A DNA stretch of 64,000 bases from Mytilus californianus (GCF_021869535.1 NW_026262734.1:91579285-91643284); one strand, 5' to 3'. Shown: positions 50,563 through 62,191, numbered from the stretch's first letter. Numbers and translations: made by a program. The notes: generated by a model from the letters alone, not told the origin.

Positions 50563-50991
50563 CTGAAATGAAATCCGTATAAATTAATACTGGTATCTGA
50601 TAGATCTTTGATGTTATTATATAGCTTTCGGAAATATTTCAACAATGCTGCCTTTACTGTAATATTTACACATATTCATGATCGCAATGTACATCGATAG
50701 CAAAGATTTCTTTTCAAACGCTATAAATATTCTCTAATTATCAAACATAAATTAAAAGCATTAGAACACATTGGTGCGTCATTAACAAATTTCAGTTCAA
50801 AGGAGAATACCTAAGCTGAACTTTTTATATTGGAACAAATCATTTACATGTTGGATGTCAATGTCAAATGATCACATACATACTTGAAAATGATATCAAG
50901 AAATTATATTTTTCAGGATAAAATATGTCATATTTTATATAGGTTATCAAACAGAAACAGATAAATAAAAATAAATTCAGATTTTACCTAC

Positions 50992-51060
50992 CAATAGTTG
51001 AAACTATCTGTTTTGTACCGATACAGGTGCACAATGATAATACAGATTTAGTCGCTTGTT
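50992..51060 (-). CDS. Minus-strand Ig/multi-TM gene, exon C
   Basis: 69 bp, 23 codons, phase 1 at both ends if the donor is ATTG|GTAGGTAAA (50,991). The alternative donor four bases further on would break the frame. Acceptor TTTTCTCATTTCAG. The peptide QATKSVLSLCTCIGTKQIVS then TI is Cys-containing and only mildly hydrophobic; it could be a weak membrane segment or a cytosolic loop. Only the phase-1 frame is open. The acceptor closely resembles those of exons A and B. Confidence 0.62.
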
Positions 51061-52318
51061 CTGAAATGAGAAAAAATAAAAGGAGTTTCGAAATAGTTGT
51101 TAATTCAATGTTGAGGTTGAAAAAGGTGTATTATCATGTGACATTTCACTATGCATCTGCTTATTGACTTTTTGAACAATTGTAAAAAAAAATAACAAGG
51201 GGTAAACAAATAAAACATTATCTGGATATAGCAAAATTATCTGTATGATAAGACTTCAATTCAAGCAATTACGGGCTCGTAATGAATTCAACGATAATTA
51301 CAGGTTAGAAGTATTAAACTGGTAATATCACACATGATTAAAACAAAAGATCAACACGATGCGCATTTAAGAAATAAGAAGAACGTAGAGTTAACGTATT
51401 TGTTGATAGCAATCAATGAACGAAAGTCAATTACGGATAATCAAATCCCATTAATCTATTAGGAAGATACCAATCAAGGTAGCAATCACACATTGAGAGA
51501 ATCGGCTATACCAAAAAAGAGCGAACCCTGTTGCGTCTACATGGAAAGTCTGTTAAGTGAAACCATCGTCAATCTGTGCCAATTACGAAGAAAAGCAAAA
51601 CAAATCTTATAATTTCTGTAGTATCCAAGTAAACTGTGATATATGAAATACAGCACTAACCGAATTGTAAGTTATTGAGTGATATGACATCACTAACATG
51701 ATTAAGATATCTAAAAGGGAAAGAACTTTACAAGACTTTTTCCTTTTCTCTGTGAAAAGGTTATGTACTTAGTCTACTCCATATGAGTACGAACAAAAGT
51801 TGACGATAAACAATAAGTACCCATTGAAATACCGCCTGTGTCTGATGTAATATCAATCAACAAAATTTATCAAACATGTGGTAACAAAAAAGTCCAGCAT
51901 TTTGATGATATATCTTGGGTGTACGTGTGAAAGTGGAAACATTCAAGATTTATCATGCAAATTAAGAAAAACATTATGTATGAACCTGGCAGCGAAAAGC
52001 GTATAAAATTGCGTTTTAGGGGATAATTCAATTAGACAGCAACCATTAAGAGTGAGAAATTGGTTTTTAAAAATAGAAATCTGTCTATACAAAGTGTCAA
52101 ACCTTTAGTCGTCCGAGTTTAACAAAGTGTAAACAAGTGAATCTGTGAGCTACTGCTCACTAATGATACCACCGCCCCGCTATAAGGTAAACAGGAAGTT
52201 GTTGAGTGATGAATCTGAAAAAGCATCACACGGTATAGCTGACTCATATAAACCCTGAAACCAAATTTCAGAATTCCTTGTAATGTAGTTCCGAAAAATG
52301 CGACGTAAAATATTCATG
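51061..52318. other. Intron sequence
   Basis: No exon seen. From about 52,140 the sequence looks like the flank of a bivalve repeat that includes the following minisatellite. Confidence 0.45.
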
Positions 52319-52460
52319 GGACAGACGGACGGACTGACGGATGGACGTATGGACTGACGGATGGACGTATGGACTGACGGATGGACTGACTGACTGACTG
52401 ACGGATGGACGGATGGACAGACGGAGATAAAACAGTATACCCCCTTTTTAAACGGGGTAT
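52319..52460. repeat. GACGGATG-type minisatellite within a bivalve repeat
   Basis: Degenerate tandem units of 4-16 bp (GACAGACGGACGGACTGACG, GATGGACGTATGGACTGACG) up to about 52,425, followed by CCCCCTTTTTAAACGGGGTA, a short palindromic end. The 98-codon minus ORF rich in SVHPSV repeats is the translation of this array and not a protein gene. Confidence 0.85.
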
Positions 52461-53254
52461 AAAAAGCAACTGTCAAAGATCTGCCATCTTCAATAAATAC
52501 CCTAAATGACTAATATAAACATGAGTCTTGTATGGCGTTCCTGATTTGAGGCAGACACGTGCACAGAAGAGTATCTGTATAATAACAATTAGTACACGTA
52601 AGAACTTACAAAAACCACGAGGAAACCAATTTATCCTAGGCCTATTAAACGGTATAATAGATATACATTTACAGAACAAAAACCCAAACAAAACCATATC
52701 TATTCTATGAAAAGTCGCAGGTACTGAATATTATCTCAAAGTACATAACCAGCTGAAATGAAATTATGCCTTAACCCATATCGTTGTCTGTACTTTAAAG
52801 TAGAATTAATTGACAAACATCATGAACATTTCAGGATCATTCTTGTTGAACACGTAATAAAATATATTTTATTCAAAATCCAAATAAAAAGAAAAAAAAA
52901 AAGTATTGTCTTACTTCAAATTATAAATCAGTCAAATGTTTTGCGTATGAAAAAAAAAATAGGAAAGAGAAATTAACAAAACCAGTAAAAACATAACACC
53001 TGAGCTTGATATAAGTCTAAAAAGGCGAACATATTTCCATAGATAAATTGTTTGCTTCATAATACTAAATGATTGGTATGAAATATCTATCTAACACAGG
53101 ACATACACTGTTATATCAGATTTCCTAAACATGCTTAACATACAACGATGATAATGTTAACCAAAAGAAGAGGGACAGTCGCAATATTCCAAAGAAACCA
53201 AAATCTATTTTTCTAGTCCATTGTTTTCATTAAAATGGTGATATAAATATTTAC
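52461..53254. other. Intron sequence
   Basis: Overlapping 60-74 codon ORFs on both strands (52,473-52,976) show no domains or splice context. Nothing supported. Confidence 0.45.
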
Positions 53255-53365
53255 CTTTCATCTTTGAAATCAAGGATACACTCCAAACGAGAATCCGAAA
53301 AGTAATCAACGTAGGAACAAATCCAATCATCGTCCATGTCACAAACTTTTCATAGCAAACTTGAT
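53255..53365 (-). CDS. Minus-strand Ig/multi-TM gene, membrane exon D
   Basis: 111 bp, 37 codons, phase 1 at both ends. Acceptor GTTCTATTTCAG is above 53,365; donor GAAAG|GTAAATATT is at 53,254. The peptide is QVCYEK, then a hydrophobic stretch FVTWTMIGFVPTLITF and RILVWSVSLI, then SKMK. It reads as one long membrane helix, with the basic end fitting the cytosolic side (positive-inside rule). Directly after the Ig domain this would be the first membrane pass of a type I protein. It joins in frame to exon C (Glu codon at the joint). Confidence 0.72.
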
Positions 53366-53831
53366 CTGAAATAGAACAGTTCTTTATACAAAATAGAGTT
53401 ACATTTTTAATTTAAAAAGAATCTAAGAAATACAAACATACATTCTTATGCAATTCGTTTGTAACGATAATTTTCATTGGACTTTGACAAATATTTTGAA
53501 GGGTTAGATTCCACGTTTTACCAGTCCGTAACTGAGAAAGCCACCATTTTGAATACCGATTTTGTCTATATGTAATTTTTCAAAAAATAAACAAGAAAGT
53601 AACATTTTGAGCCTCAAAAACTTCTTTTTGTCAATATGGAAACCATTAAGAAGCGTACGATAAGTATGAATACGTCTAGGGTTTATGTTTGACATTCAGT
53701 GTATACATATGACGTCTCAATTTTTAGATAGTAAAGACGATGCAACAGATTCGCGGACTTTTTCATTTATGGCATTTCTAAGCCAAAATATTTATTAAAT
53801 GATATTTATTTCAATATGCGGCATTAGAATG

Positions 53832-53999
53832 GAGATAACTGTACTGTATTTTTAAACTTGGCCTTCGTAAAACTTGGTTTTACAGTCGCAAATATCCGTT
53901 TACCTAGCTCTGCTACGCATGGCTAGGTAAACTCAATTTGCGACAGTAAAATCTACGTTTATTGAGAAGGCCAAGCTTTAAATACAATACAGTTATCTC
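53832..53999. mobile_element. 168-bp fold-back element
   Basis: GAGATAACTGTACTGTATTT at 53,832 pairs with AAATACAATACAGTTATCTC-like sequence ending at 53,999. The inner parts also pair (CTTGGCCTTC with GAAGGCCAAG; TTTTACAGTCGCAAAT with ATTTGCGACAGTAAAA; GTTTACCTAGC with GCTAGGTAAAC). A near-complete hairpin, MITE-like, non-coding. Confidence 0.9.
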
Positions 54000-55270
54000 T
54001 TAAATCAAAGAACATCCTAATGCTTACACATTACAAAACGTTCAAATAAGGAATATGGAAACCATTTGATTTAATTATAAAGTGATCTCAATAGCCCCCG
54101 ATACAAAAACGTTCAGCACGTACTAAACTTTTGTATTGACAAGCTTCAAGACATTGCATTCGACTAAAACGAACTCTAATTATGTAAGCAAGCTACCAAA
54201 AAAGTATGTAAACGTTTTGAAGCGTTCAAGTGCAGAACAAAAATGACCTGTGTTATATAAACTAAATCGAATATTTAAATAAAAGATTTCGTATTTGACA
54301 GTTTGACTTTTATTATAATACTGAATGTTTCGATAATATCGATCATCCATTCGATCCAATTCCGTCAGGGACAACAGCAATAGGGATACATGTCAATTTC
54401 GACCATCTTGTCTGTCACTCGTTTGCTTGACTTCTAATGTCGTTTTTCTCGGAACCCCTCTCACTCTCTATTGTAACCAAAAAAAGTTATTAAAGGAGTA
54501 ATACATGATATATAGATGAATGGTAATAAAACGTTATAAAGTACAAGTCACTTGCATGATGATGAACTATTTTCAGTCATTGGAAATGCAGCAAGAACTG
54601 ACTTTTTCCTTCTAAGTAAGAAAAACTGTAAATTAATGAAGAAGAGATAAATAAGCTAAATATAAATCAGATCAAATTGAGAACAATAATAATTCAAATT
54701 TACTTTCACAGATAAATATATAACTGACCATTTCAATCATTTGTATATTGTGAAAAAGAGGAAAACAAAAATAAGTCAAAAGTAAAATGTAGGGAATCAG
54801 GTGAAATGAATTAAGTCAAGTGAATACAATCATTAAAGAATATATGACAATGAAGGAAATACAAGAACTAACCAAACTGAAATTATAATGAAAGACATAG
54901 TATATCATTAAAAGCTATATAATTCGTTATCAAGGATTTCCCGCTATTTTTTCACTACAAAACAAAGTACTAACCATACCCATTTAAAATGTTGGTGCAG
55001 TGACTAACGAACACGCTGAAAATGATAAGTTATGGACACAGAAGCACCCTAACAAGTCTAATCAATAGGTCAAATGACAAAATTTTGGAAATTATAACTT
55101 TCACAAGGCATAGAAACTTTGAAGAAAAAGAGAAACTTACTTCAAAATTTAGAATTACAGATAAAAATTGGAACAGAAGTTGAAGATATTGAACAGGAAA
55201 TTTTGGACAGTGATGAATATAATTTACATTTGGAAGTGACAATTGAAAAATCAATGAACATAATCAAACT
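54000..55270. other. Intron sequence
   Basis: AT-rich. The minus ORFs at 54,180-54,380 and 55,030-55,254 lack domains. A possible alternative terminal exon at 54,833-54,876 is listed under findings only. Confidence 0.4.
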
Positions 55271-55560
55271 CAGGAGCTAGCGTACTTACACCTATGGTGA
55301 GTGATTTTTAAATCTAGGTCCAGCAACACATATTTCATCATTTTAAGCAACTTGAAACATACATCACAACACTCGTAATGAATTTCAAAAACACTTTTCT
55401 AAATCACCGAGAAAAAGTTACAACCTTTTCCGAATTTTCTCCGACTTGCCTACATTTCCTGGGGATATTCTACCCTGTCAGACATTTTGGAATTCTTTTG
55501 AATCAATCGTACATAAGAGCCCTGCTTATACTACTATACAAAAGTTGTTTTACCTAAATT
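55271..55560 (-). repeat. Probable dispersed mussel repeat fragment
   Basis: Read on the minus strand it contains AAAGTGTTTTTGAAATTCAT and GAAATATGTGTTGCTGGACC, words I recall as recurring in mussel genomic DNA. No second copy is present in this window, so this rests on memory. Confidence 0.4.
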
Positions 55561-55784
55561 AACATCTTCAATACAACCGAGGCAGCACAAACAATTGTAG
55601 GATAATCCTTAACTACCAGCGCAAAGTATAAACCAGCAGTTAATGTACTGAATGAGCGAAACAGTTAACAACGGGAAATAATAAACGCGCACATGCAAGA
55701 ACAAAATTTGAAATCTTTTAAAACAAAAAATTATCAGCTGTAACTAATTTACTTTTTCTATTTATTTATTGTTTTGTTCGTATA

Positions 55785-55865
55785 TAAAGTGTCTTGTCGC
55801 AATTTTTTCTTTTTGTCGCTAATTCTATTCTTCTTGTCACTAACATTTTTCTTGTTGCTAATTAG
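55785..55865. repeat. Short tandem repeat, about 22 bp unit
   Basis: CTTGTCGCAATTTTTTC, TTTTTGTCGCTAATTC, TTCTTGTCACTAACATT and TTCTTGTTGCTAATT follow each other. The minus ORF at 55,758-55,964 with its DKKNRISDKKKK stretch is a translation of this repeat. Confidence 0.75.
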
Positions 55866-56159
55866 TGGACCGACCGCGGAGAGGGCATTACGGTTGTGAT
55901 TGGGTCCGTTTGCTCCCAAAACACATGCGTACCCTATACGTTCGATCCATGGGTTTGTTCGCAACCTATACGTTCGAACTCTAATTTTATTGAAATACAG
56001 GTTGAATTATTTAATGTACATTTGTATTTTTAGATGTATATATCAAAATATTTATATTTTCATGAATAATAATTCGTGATTTTTTGGATGCAATAATGTT
56101 TCGGGGGGTGATTAGATGATTAATTACCAAATGTTAATTGTTTATAATTACCATAAATT

Positions 56160-57180
56160 GTATTTACAAAGCTAACTTGGTATTATTGTAAAGTGTTTGA
56201 AATCACGATAGCTGTTAAAGGTAGTGGTGTAAAGTGAAATATAAGTAGTTAGTTTGGTAGGAGTTTGGAAGGTGTAAAAACAAAGAAGATTTTTAAAAGA
56301 AAACATGAAAGTTAATTGTTCATAACAGCTTGACCCCTTATTCTCTTGTGAATTTGGACAAGTATGATATGCAACAACGCAAAAAATGGTAGAGGGTCTG
56401 GATGTTGGGTCCTTCATATCTGTATTCTTTGAATTGTTCTCTATACTTTTTCTTTATATATTTTATTTGTTTTATTCGTTGTTGTCACTGTGACTAGTTT
56501 GATATTCGTTTGTTATCTTCAGCCTTTCGTTTACAAGTCTTTGACACATATGACATGGCCTTTGATCATCATGACAATATTCATTATTAATTATGTCAAG
56601 ATAATACAGAAAAAAATATTAGTCACATTTTTAGAATTTCACATTATTTTTAAAAAAAAAAAAAAACCCGACTTATTATCTTTACTTTATAGGAATATAC
56701 TTACTAAAGCATGATATAAAATTATTCAAAACATAACATTTAAAAAGAGTGCAGACGTGTAGGGTAAGAGCAAACCCAGGGTGCGAACATGTGCGATGGG
56801 AACGTGAAAGGGAGCAAACGTGAATGGTAACAAATATGATTTTGGGTGAAAGGACCAGGATTCATTACGGTTTACCCCTCTCCATCCGTACGTCCCGAAA
56901 TTGGTTTCGGTTCTCTTCCTTTACTTTGCCACAACGAAATGTTCTGAAACTTATTCACTTTTACCACCAAACACAGATCAAGATAGAATTTTGGTGTTGT
57001 CTCTTTCACTGTACTGGAGTAATGTCTCTTTATAAGTTAAACAAATCAGCGATTTTGCGGTTTCCTTTCCACTATTTTACTTTGACACAACCAAATGTTA
57101 TTGGAACTTGTACTCAGTGTACTCAGTGCTAATTACCACCAATGATATATCAAATTCGCATACGGTTGGCATTATCTATG
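56160..57180. repeat. Cluster of dispersed repeat fragments
   Basis: 56,160-56,510 resembles a common mussel repeat (GGTCCTTCATATCTGTATTC followed by T-rich sequence). 56,900-57,140 has two related stretches: TTTACTTTGCCACAACGAAA then CACTGTACTGGAGTAATGTC, and TTTACTTTGACACAACCAAA then TACTCAGTGTACTCAGTG. These look like a degenerate bivalve repeat, known from memory. The 81- and 102-codon ORFs here are by-products. Confidence 0.5.
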
Positions 57181-60100
57181 ATGAGTTTATTTACCAAATA
57201 AATCTCATGTTTCTCACCAATCATGTAAATTTAAGCATAAAATCTTTAGAATAATTTATCGGTTTACTTTGTTTTCTTGAATGACCCCACCCCCTTCTTC
57301 ATACCATGGATCCGATTCAATACCAGAGAAGGTTGACCCATTTCAAATACCAAATTTTGAATTGAGATTAGCAGAAACATAAGAATGTACTATATTAGTT
57401 ATATTGCATGCCTATCTAAAATTTTATATTTAAACAAAATTTTCTCGAAGTAGTCGTTGAATATTTAGTTCCTTGCTTTTTTTTCAAAAGTTAAACTAGG
57501 TAGACTAACGTGAATAATAAAAGAAATACATGTTACTGGTTCATAAAAGAAGGTAAAGTTCATATAGACATAAATATGTATAAATTTAACTTTGTCAGAG
57601 GAATAGGTCTCATTTTTAATTTCAGCTTTTTATTGCTCCGCTTGGCTACGAACAAATATAAAATTACTATCGCACCAACCTTGCACCAACAAGATTTTTT
57701 ATCTGAAGTGTGATATGTATGAACTTGTTAAAACATCTGAATTTCAAATTGGTGCATGGTGCTGTGGTCAGAATATAGGAAAACCATCCCAATTTCTGTA
57801 TGTTTGCCTATTTTCTCGATAATGACGTTATTTGCACCTACCATTGTGACTTCATTTAACATTTTTTTTGTTTATAGATAAAAACATTTTTGTTTAATCA
57901 TTGACTCATATTCTAATAATTTATGGAGATAAATCTGCTCTGTTTTAATTTCTATTATTTTGTAAATCTGGGGCCATTTTAGGCCATTATAGCCCTTACT
58001 CCCTTAGAAATATTATTCCAGCATTTGATACATTCACATTTATCTTTACATTTCTAGATGATTATATCGTCATGGTTGTCTCGTGCGTTTGTCTTGAATG
58101 CGAAGGGTAAATATCAATATTGCTTTGGCATGTTTTCGTCTGAATATGCTTTTAATGTGTCACACTACGTTAAACATCACCTATCATCATTGTCTAGATG
58201 ATAATAGATATAAAATATTTAGATGGAACTGCTTCATTACATACACAGGTAATCCCCTGTAATAAAAGAAAGGCATATAATAGAAACCGATAATGCTTTC
58301 ACTGTAAAGAATTAGAATATAATTATAATTTCTTTTAAAATATTCATACTTTGAATACCTTCGAAAGGAAGTGCAACACATACTTCAAACAGTTAACATT
58401 GGAAGACATGCAATTAATTAATATGAAAATAATATTTTTTGGATATACAGCATCAGATAAAAAGTAGTATAAACTTAATCTACTGTAAACAGTAAATAAC
58501 TACAATATCTATAAAGTATACTATACGCCCGAAAAGAAAAGAAACACATATACAGTCTCTCAAGATATTTCGACATGAAATCAGAAAAGACCATACTTTT
58601 TTTTTCAAGATGATACATTAGTAAAAAAATTAAGGAAAGTAAGGCGTTGAATTGACAATTAAAAAAAACATGATAAAAGTTCTGTGCACTTGATTTGTAC
58701 ATAATAAACGTGCTAGTTATGTATTTGTAAAATCCTTATTGTTTTATTTGTACTATTTTTACAATTTCCAAATGATCATTTACCTTTTCAATGATATTTA
58801 AGCTATAAGGTATCTTACATGACAAGTTAACCATTTTTTACTTAGTAATTATATATAAACTGAATGGTCTAGTAAAATAAGCAGCCTATTTTTCTATTGA
58901 CAAAGCATATAACACAAGCAACGATCACAAAATAAAATCATGATATTTTAACGTTAATCCTGCATAACAATGGTTTTTACAAACTTCATTTTTAATCCAT
59001 TTGATTAGATATTACATAGCTTTACACATGTTAAAATTAAAGGTTCTTGTAAATAATACAATTAATTATACAAAATCAGGTGAAGATATGAATTATACCT
59101 GGATCAATGTATATTAGTTTGATAAAACCACTAACCATACCTTGCAATATATGTTAATGTTAACAAGACCAGAAGAAGGTACCAGCACTTAATGTATCTA
59201 TCAACAGATACTATCATGTTGATAAGATTTCTTTTAAAGAAAATTTTATAAAAGTTTATTTCTTTTTCAAATAATAATGGAAGACACAACGCAAATAGCT
59301 AGCTGCTGTAGGCTATGTCGCTGTTGCGATTATAAATAATCTGGAATGAGTGATATTCTAGCATTTAAACTTTTTGTATTTGTTTTATACCTGTCGTATG
59401 ATAAATACCCACTTATTATTACTAAGATTACCCCAACTTCATTTATAATTATTAATTTTATTAACATATTTAAGCATGTCAAAATTGATAGTCCTATTAC
59501 TTTTCGGTTTTTCAATTAAACACAGAAGGTTGCTAGCATGACTGACGCACGTTTTATAGTAATATTTTAAAACCTGAAGGAGTTTGAGGTAATAAACCAA
59601 CAATCCAGGCTTGGCTATCACCAACAACATAAGATTATCGCAAAAATAGAGTAATTATTGCTTTTTATTTACTTACTTGCTTGACTCAAATTTATAAATA
59701 GACACACCTTAAACTTTGTATGCGAAATGACTTTGTATTTTCATTTGTTTAAATTCTGAAGTTGTAAATCCACCTTAAACTGTCTGTGAACATTACGACA
59801 TATGAATTTCATGATAGCAGCGTGACAACTAACAGTTAAATCAGTAGGCAATTATTATATTGTAGTATATGAATATTATATCAAGTTTAACGCAACTACC
59901 TCTAACAGTAACACGAATTTAAATGATTAAATAACATCTGGAAAGTTATAAAAACTCTGAAATTGTAACTTATATTATGACTGGAGATTAAATAAATACT
60001 ACTTAGCAGTAAAATCGTCAGCTGAGTGAGAATGAAAGGTTTGAATTATTATCATTAATTCTATACCAAGCTGTTATCTGACCAACAAGATGCTATTAAC

Positions 60101-60185
60101 TGACTTAATGGTAGCATGCACGCTTTTTACGTACATTTCGAAATAACATAAACATAGACATTACTTATTATAAATAGTCAAAGAG
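57181..60185. other. Intron sequence without supported exons
   Basis: AT-rich. Several 60-75 codon minus ORFs have no domain or splice support. A candidate leader exon near 59,141-59,217 was considered and rejected. Confidence 0.4.
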
Positions 60186-60330
60186 GCAATGGTGAACATA
60201 TATCAAGTTCAGACCAATCACTTTTTGAATTGATATTTGCTGCTGCAAGTTCGTAATACAAGCTCAAGGGCAGAGCAAGAACTGTTGGGCTTTGAAGTAA
60301 AACATGTCTGATACAACTTGATATTGACTA
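60186..60330 (+). repeat. Diverged direct repeat, copy 1
   Basis: CAATGGTGAACATATATC, then GATATTTGCTGCTGCAAGTT, AGGGCAGAGCAAGAACT and ACAACTTGAT; matched in order at 60,556-60,700 with an offset of about 370 bp. Confidence 0.82.
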
Positions 60331-60420
60331 AATAGCTAGCTGCAATTATATACCAAAAGAATGAATGTCCAAAGTCATAAATATACATATTGTGTATAAA
60401 AGATATTAATGTATTCTTAC

Positions 60421-60441
60421 CCCTCGTTACATTTTGCAGTA
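60421..60441 (-). CDS. Minus-strand Ig/multi-TM gene, 21-bp microexon G
   Basis: 21 bp, 7 codons, phase 1 at both ends. The acceptor is very strong (pyrimidine-rich TTATCTTTCTGTTTTCAG); donor GAGGG|GTAAGAATA. It encodes LQNVTR between two split codons, with an N-glycosylation sequon NVT, fitting an extracellular stalk between the Ig domain and the first membrane helix. Microexons are hard to prove from sequence alone. Confidence 0.45.
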
Positions 60442-60555
60442 CTGAAAACAGAAAGATAACAAAATAACTTAATACCACATTGCATTATGAGTATACGTTA
60501 GACAACTTATTCAGGTCATAACAACCCGCTTCAGTGTTTTTGAGGTAGCAAACAT

Positions 60556-60700
60556 GCAATGGTGAACATATATCTAGAACAGATCAATCATTTTTGAATA
60601 GATATTTGCTGCTGCAAGTTCCTAGTAAGAGCTAAGGGACAGAGCAGAAACTATTAGGATTTGCGGTAAAACATAATGTATACAACTTGATGGCGGATAT
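60556..60700 (+). repeat. Diverged direct repeat, copy 2
   Basis: Partner of 60,186-60,330: CAATGGTGAACATATATC, GATATTTGCTGCTGCAAGTT, AGGGACAGAGCAGAAACT, ACAACTTGATG. Confidence 0.82.
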
Positions 60701-61150
60701 ATATCTAGCTGTTAGTTTTTTTCTAATTTTGGAAATTTCATTACTGAATGTGTAGTTTCATTAAAAAAAAAACAATTAAATATCTACACCAAAAAGGAAA
60801 GTTTAATATTTTTTTTGTACACGGATCTTATGGATTCATTACTTTTATACTTGTGATTGAATTACACTTGTTAAAGCTGAGTCACATATCTAATCGTATT
60901 TTGTAGTTTTTTTAATTTACTAGTACCACATTTTCGTTTAACTTGTTTTTCTTTCTCTAAGATAATTATCAGAGAAGAAACTTGTGATAATAGTGAGCGG
61001 AAGTATGAATAAATAACAATAACGCTTTATAAATTTCGTGCTTATGAAACGCTTACTGTACAAATCGGAAGTTTATGTCTGTTTGCATTTATTCAAGAAA
61101 AAGGGCATATTTATCATATATTTTCATATCTTTTTACATTTGTTACACAA
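60701..61150. other. Intron sequence
   Basis: AT-rich with T-runs; nothing supported. Confidence 0.45.
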
Positions 61151-61310
61151 ATGTTGCTTAGTCTTTAGTTTTCTATGTTGTTTATTGTGTACTATTGTTT
61201 TTCTATTTGTCTTTTTCTTTTTTAGCAATGGCGTTGTCAGTTTATTTTTGATCTATGAGTTTGAATGTCCCTCTGGTATCTTTCGCCCCTCTTTTACACC
61301 GAATATTACT
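61150..61310 (+). repeat. Dispersed repeat (GCAATGGCGTTGTCAG family)
   Basis: TTTTTTAGCAATGGCGTTGT, CAGTTTATTTTTGATCTATG, AGTTTGAATGTCCCTCTGGT, TCTTTCGCCCCTCTTTTACA. The best preserved copy of the family in the window. The 109-codon + ORF at 61,038-61,367 is the translation of this T-rich repeat. Confidence 0.78.
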
Positions 61311-61873
61311 TTTTGTCGGATAAAAAATTATCTCTCATTTCATATAACTGAATTTAGTATACAGTAATTTCTGAGTGACACCGTATATGACATCATGAAA
61401 ACCGGAAGTCGGCAGATAATATTTTTTCGCGCAATCTCAAACGAACATGCCAAAACTTTATTCAATTCTTAAAATCCGTGTAAAATAAGTGATCTACAGA
61501 GGAATTGATTTTGATTTGATATTAATGCCTTTATTGTTGGAATCAGTGTTATAAGCAAGACGCGAATCTTTCAACCAAAAGTATACATTTTCCCCCTTTA
61601 CTTTCATTTTTGAAAAAAGCAACTTCTTATTCCATCAGATCAGAGTTTTTATGATATCACCTATCATTTGAAATTATATAAGAAATCGACAAATATTTGC
61701 ACCTAAATTGTTTGTTACAGCATCTGGATGTAGCATGAAATGTTTGCTGCAGCAAATGAAGCTAACAAATTAAAGATTTTACGTATTGGGGTAACAATGT
61801 TTTGCTAAGATTGCAATATAATGTTAAAAGCTATAATAAAACGAAACGCTACTATAATAGTTTAAACTTTTAC

Positions 61874-62191
61874 CTTTTGTAATTGTTACTTCAGTACTAA
61901 TTTCATCTTTACGGCTACCATGCTGACACGTCCAAATTCCATTAAATCTACTTATATCTCTATCGTATACAGTGTATATAGTTGTATTAGTTTGCAGAAT
62001 TTGCTCAACATGTCCATCATTGTTAAATGAAGTGCAACTTATATTATGCGTTGGCGATAAGCAATGAGCTTGAAGATCACCTGATGGACCAAAGATTGAT
62101 ACTTCAAAATGTAGGCGTTCAACCTTGCAGTTAATTATAAGCTGTCTATGTCTGGATTTCCATGTCATGCAAATGTTCAAACATTCTGATC
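61874..62191 (-). CDS. Minus-strand Ig/multi-TM gene, Ig-like domain exon H
   Basis: 318 bp encoding 105 full residues, phase 1 at both ends, the usual layout of an Ig-domain exon. Acceptor TTATTCTACATTAG is above 62,191; donor AAAAG|GTAAAAGTT is at 61,873. The domain shows the B-strand Cys in LIINCKVE (residue 21), GPSGDLQAHC (34-43), NTTIYTVYDRDIS (68-80) and the F-strand GIWTC (84-88), ending STEVTITK. Six cysteines in all. A sequon lies at N68-T-T. Predicted role: extracellular recognition or adhesion on a membrane protein; the ligand is unknown. Downstream exons in order are 60,441-60,421, 53,365-53,255, 51,060-50,992, 50,562-50,473, 46,055-45,984 and 43,661-43,582. The signal peptide and any further Ig domains must lie upstream, beyond 64 kb, because I find none to the right. 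The family is not recognised. Confidence 0.8.

Noticed and set aside
52180..52476. 98-codon minus ORF with SVHPSV repeats
   Set aside because: Direct translation of the GACGGATG minisatellite.
55271..55297. 24-bp phase 1-1 exon ending at a strong GTAAGT donor (minus strand, near 55,276)
   Set aside because: The acceptor is poor and the surrounding sequence looks like a dispersed repeat.
56824..57132. 102-codon + ORF
   Set aside because: Contains two related stretches of a degenerate bivalve repeat; no domain.
59141..59217. Signal-peptide exon on the minus strand (MIVSVDRYIKCWYLLLVLLT, donor GCAAG|GTATGG)
   Set aside because: A plausible hydrophobic leader, but its donor leaves phase 2, which fits none of the phase-1 exons downstream, and it lies 3' of the Ig exon.
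60421..60490. Leader exon MQCGIKLFCYLSVFSTA using the 60,421 donor
   Set aside because: It would leave phase 2 and ignores the strong acceptor at 60,442. The 21-bp microexon reading fits the neighbours better.
61038..61367. 109-codon + ORF rich in Phe/Leu, possible membrane protein
   Set aside because: It coincides with a T-rich dispersed repeat found in five copies; hydrophobicity comes from T-rich codons.
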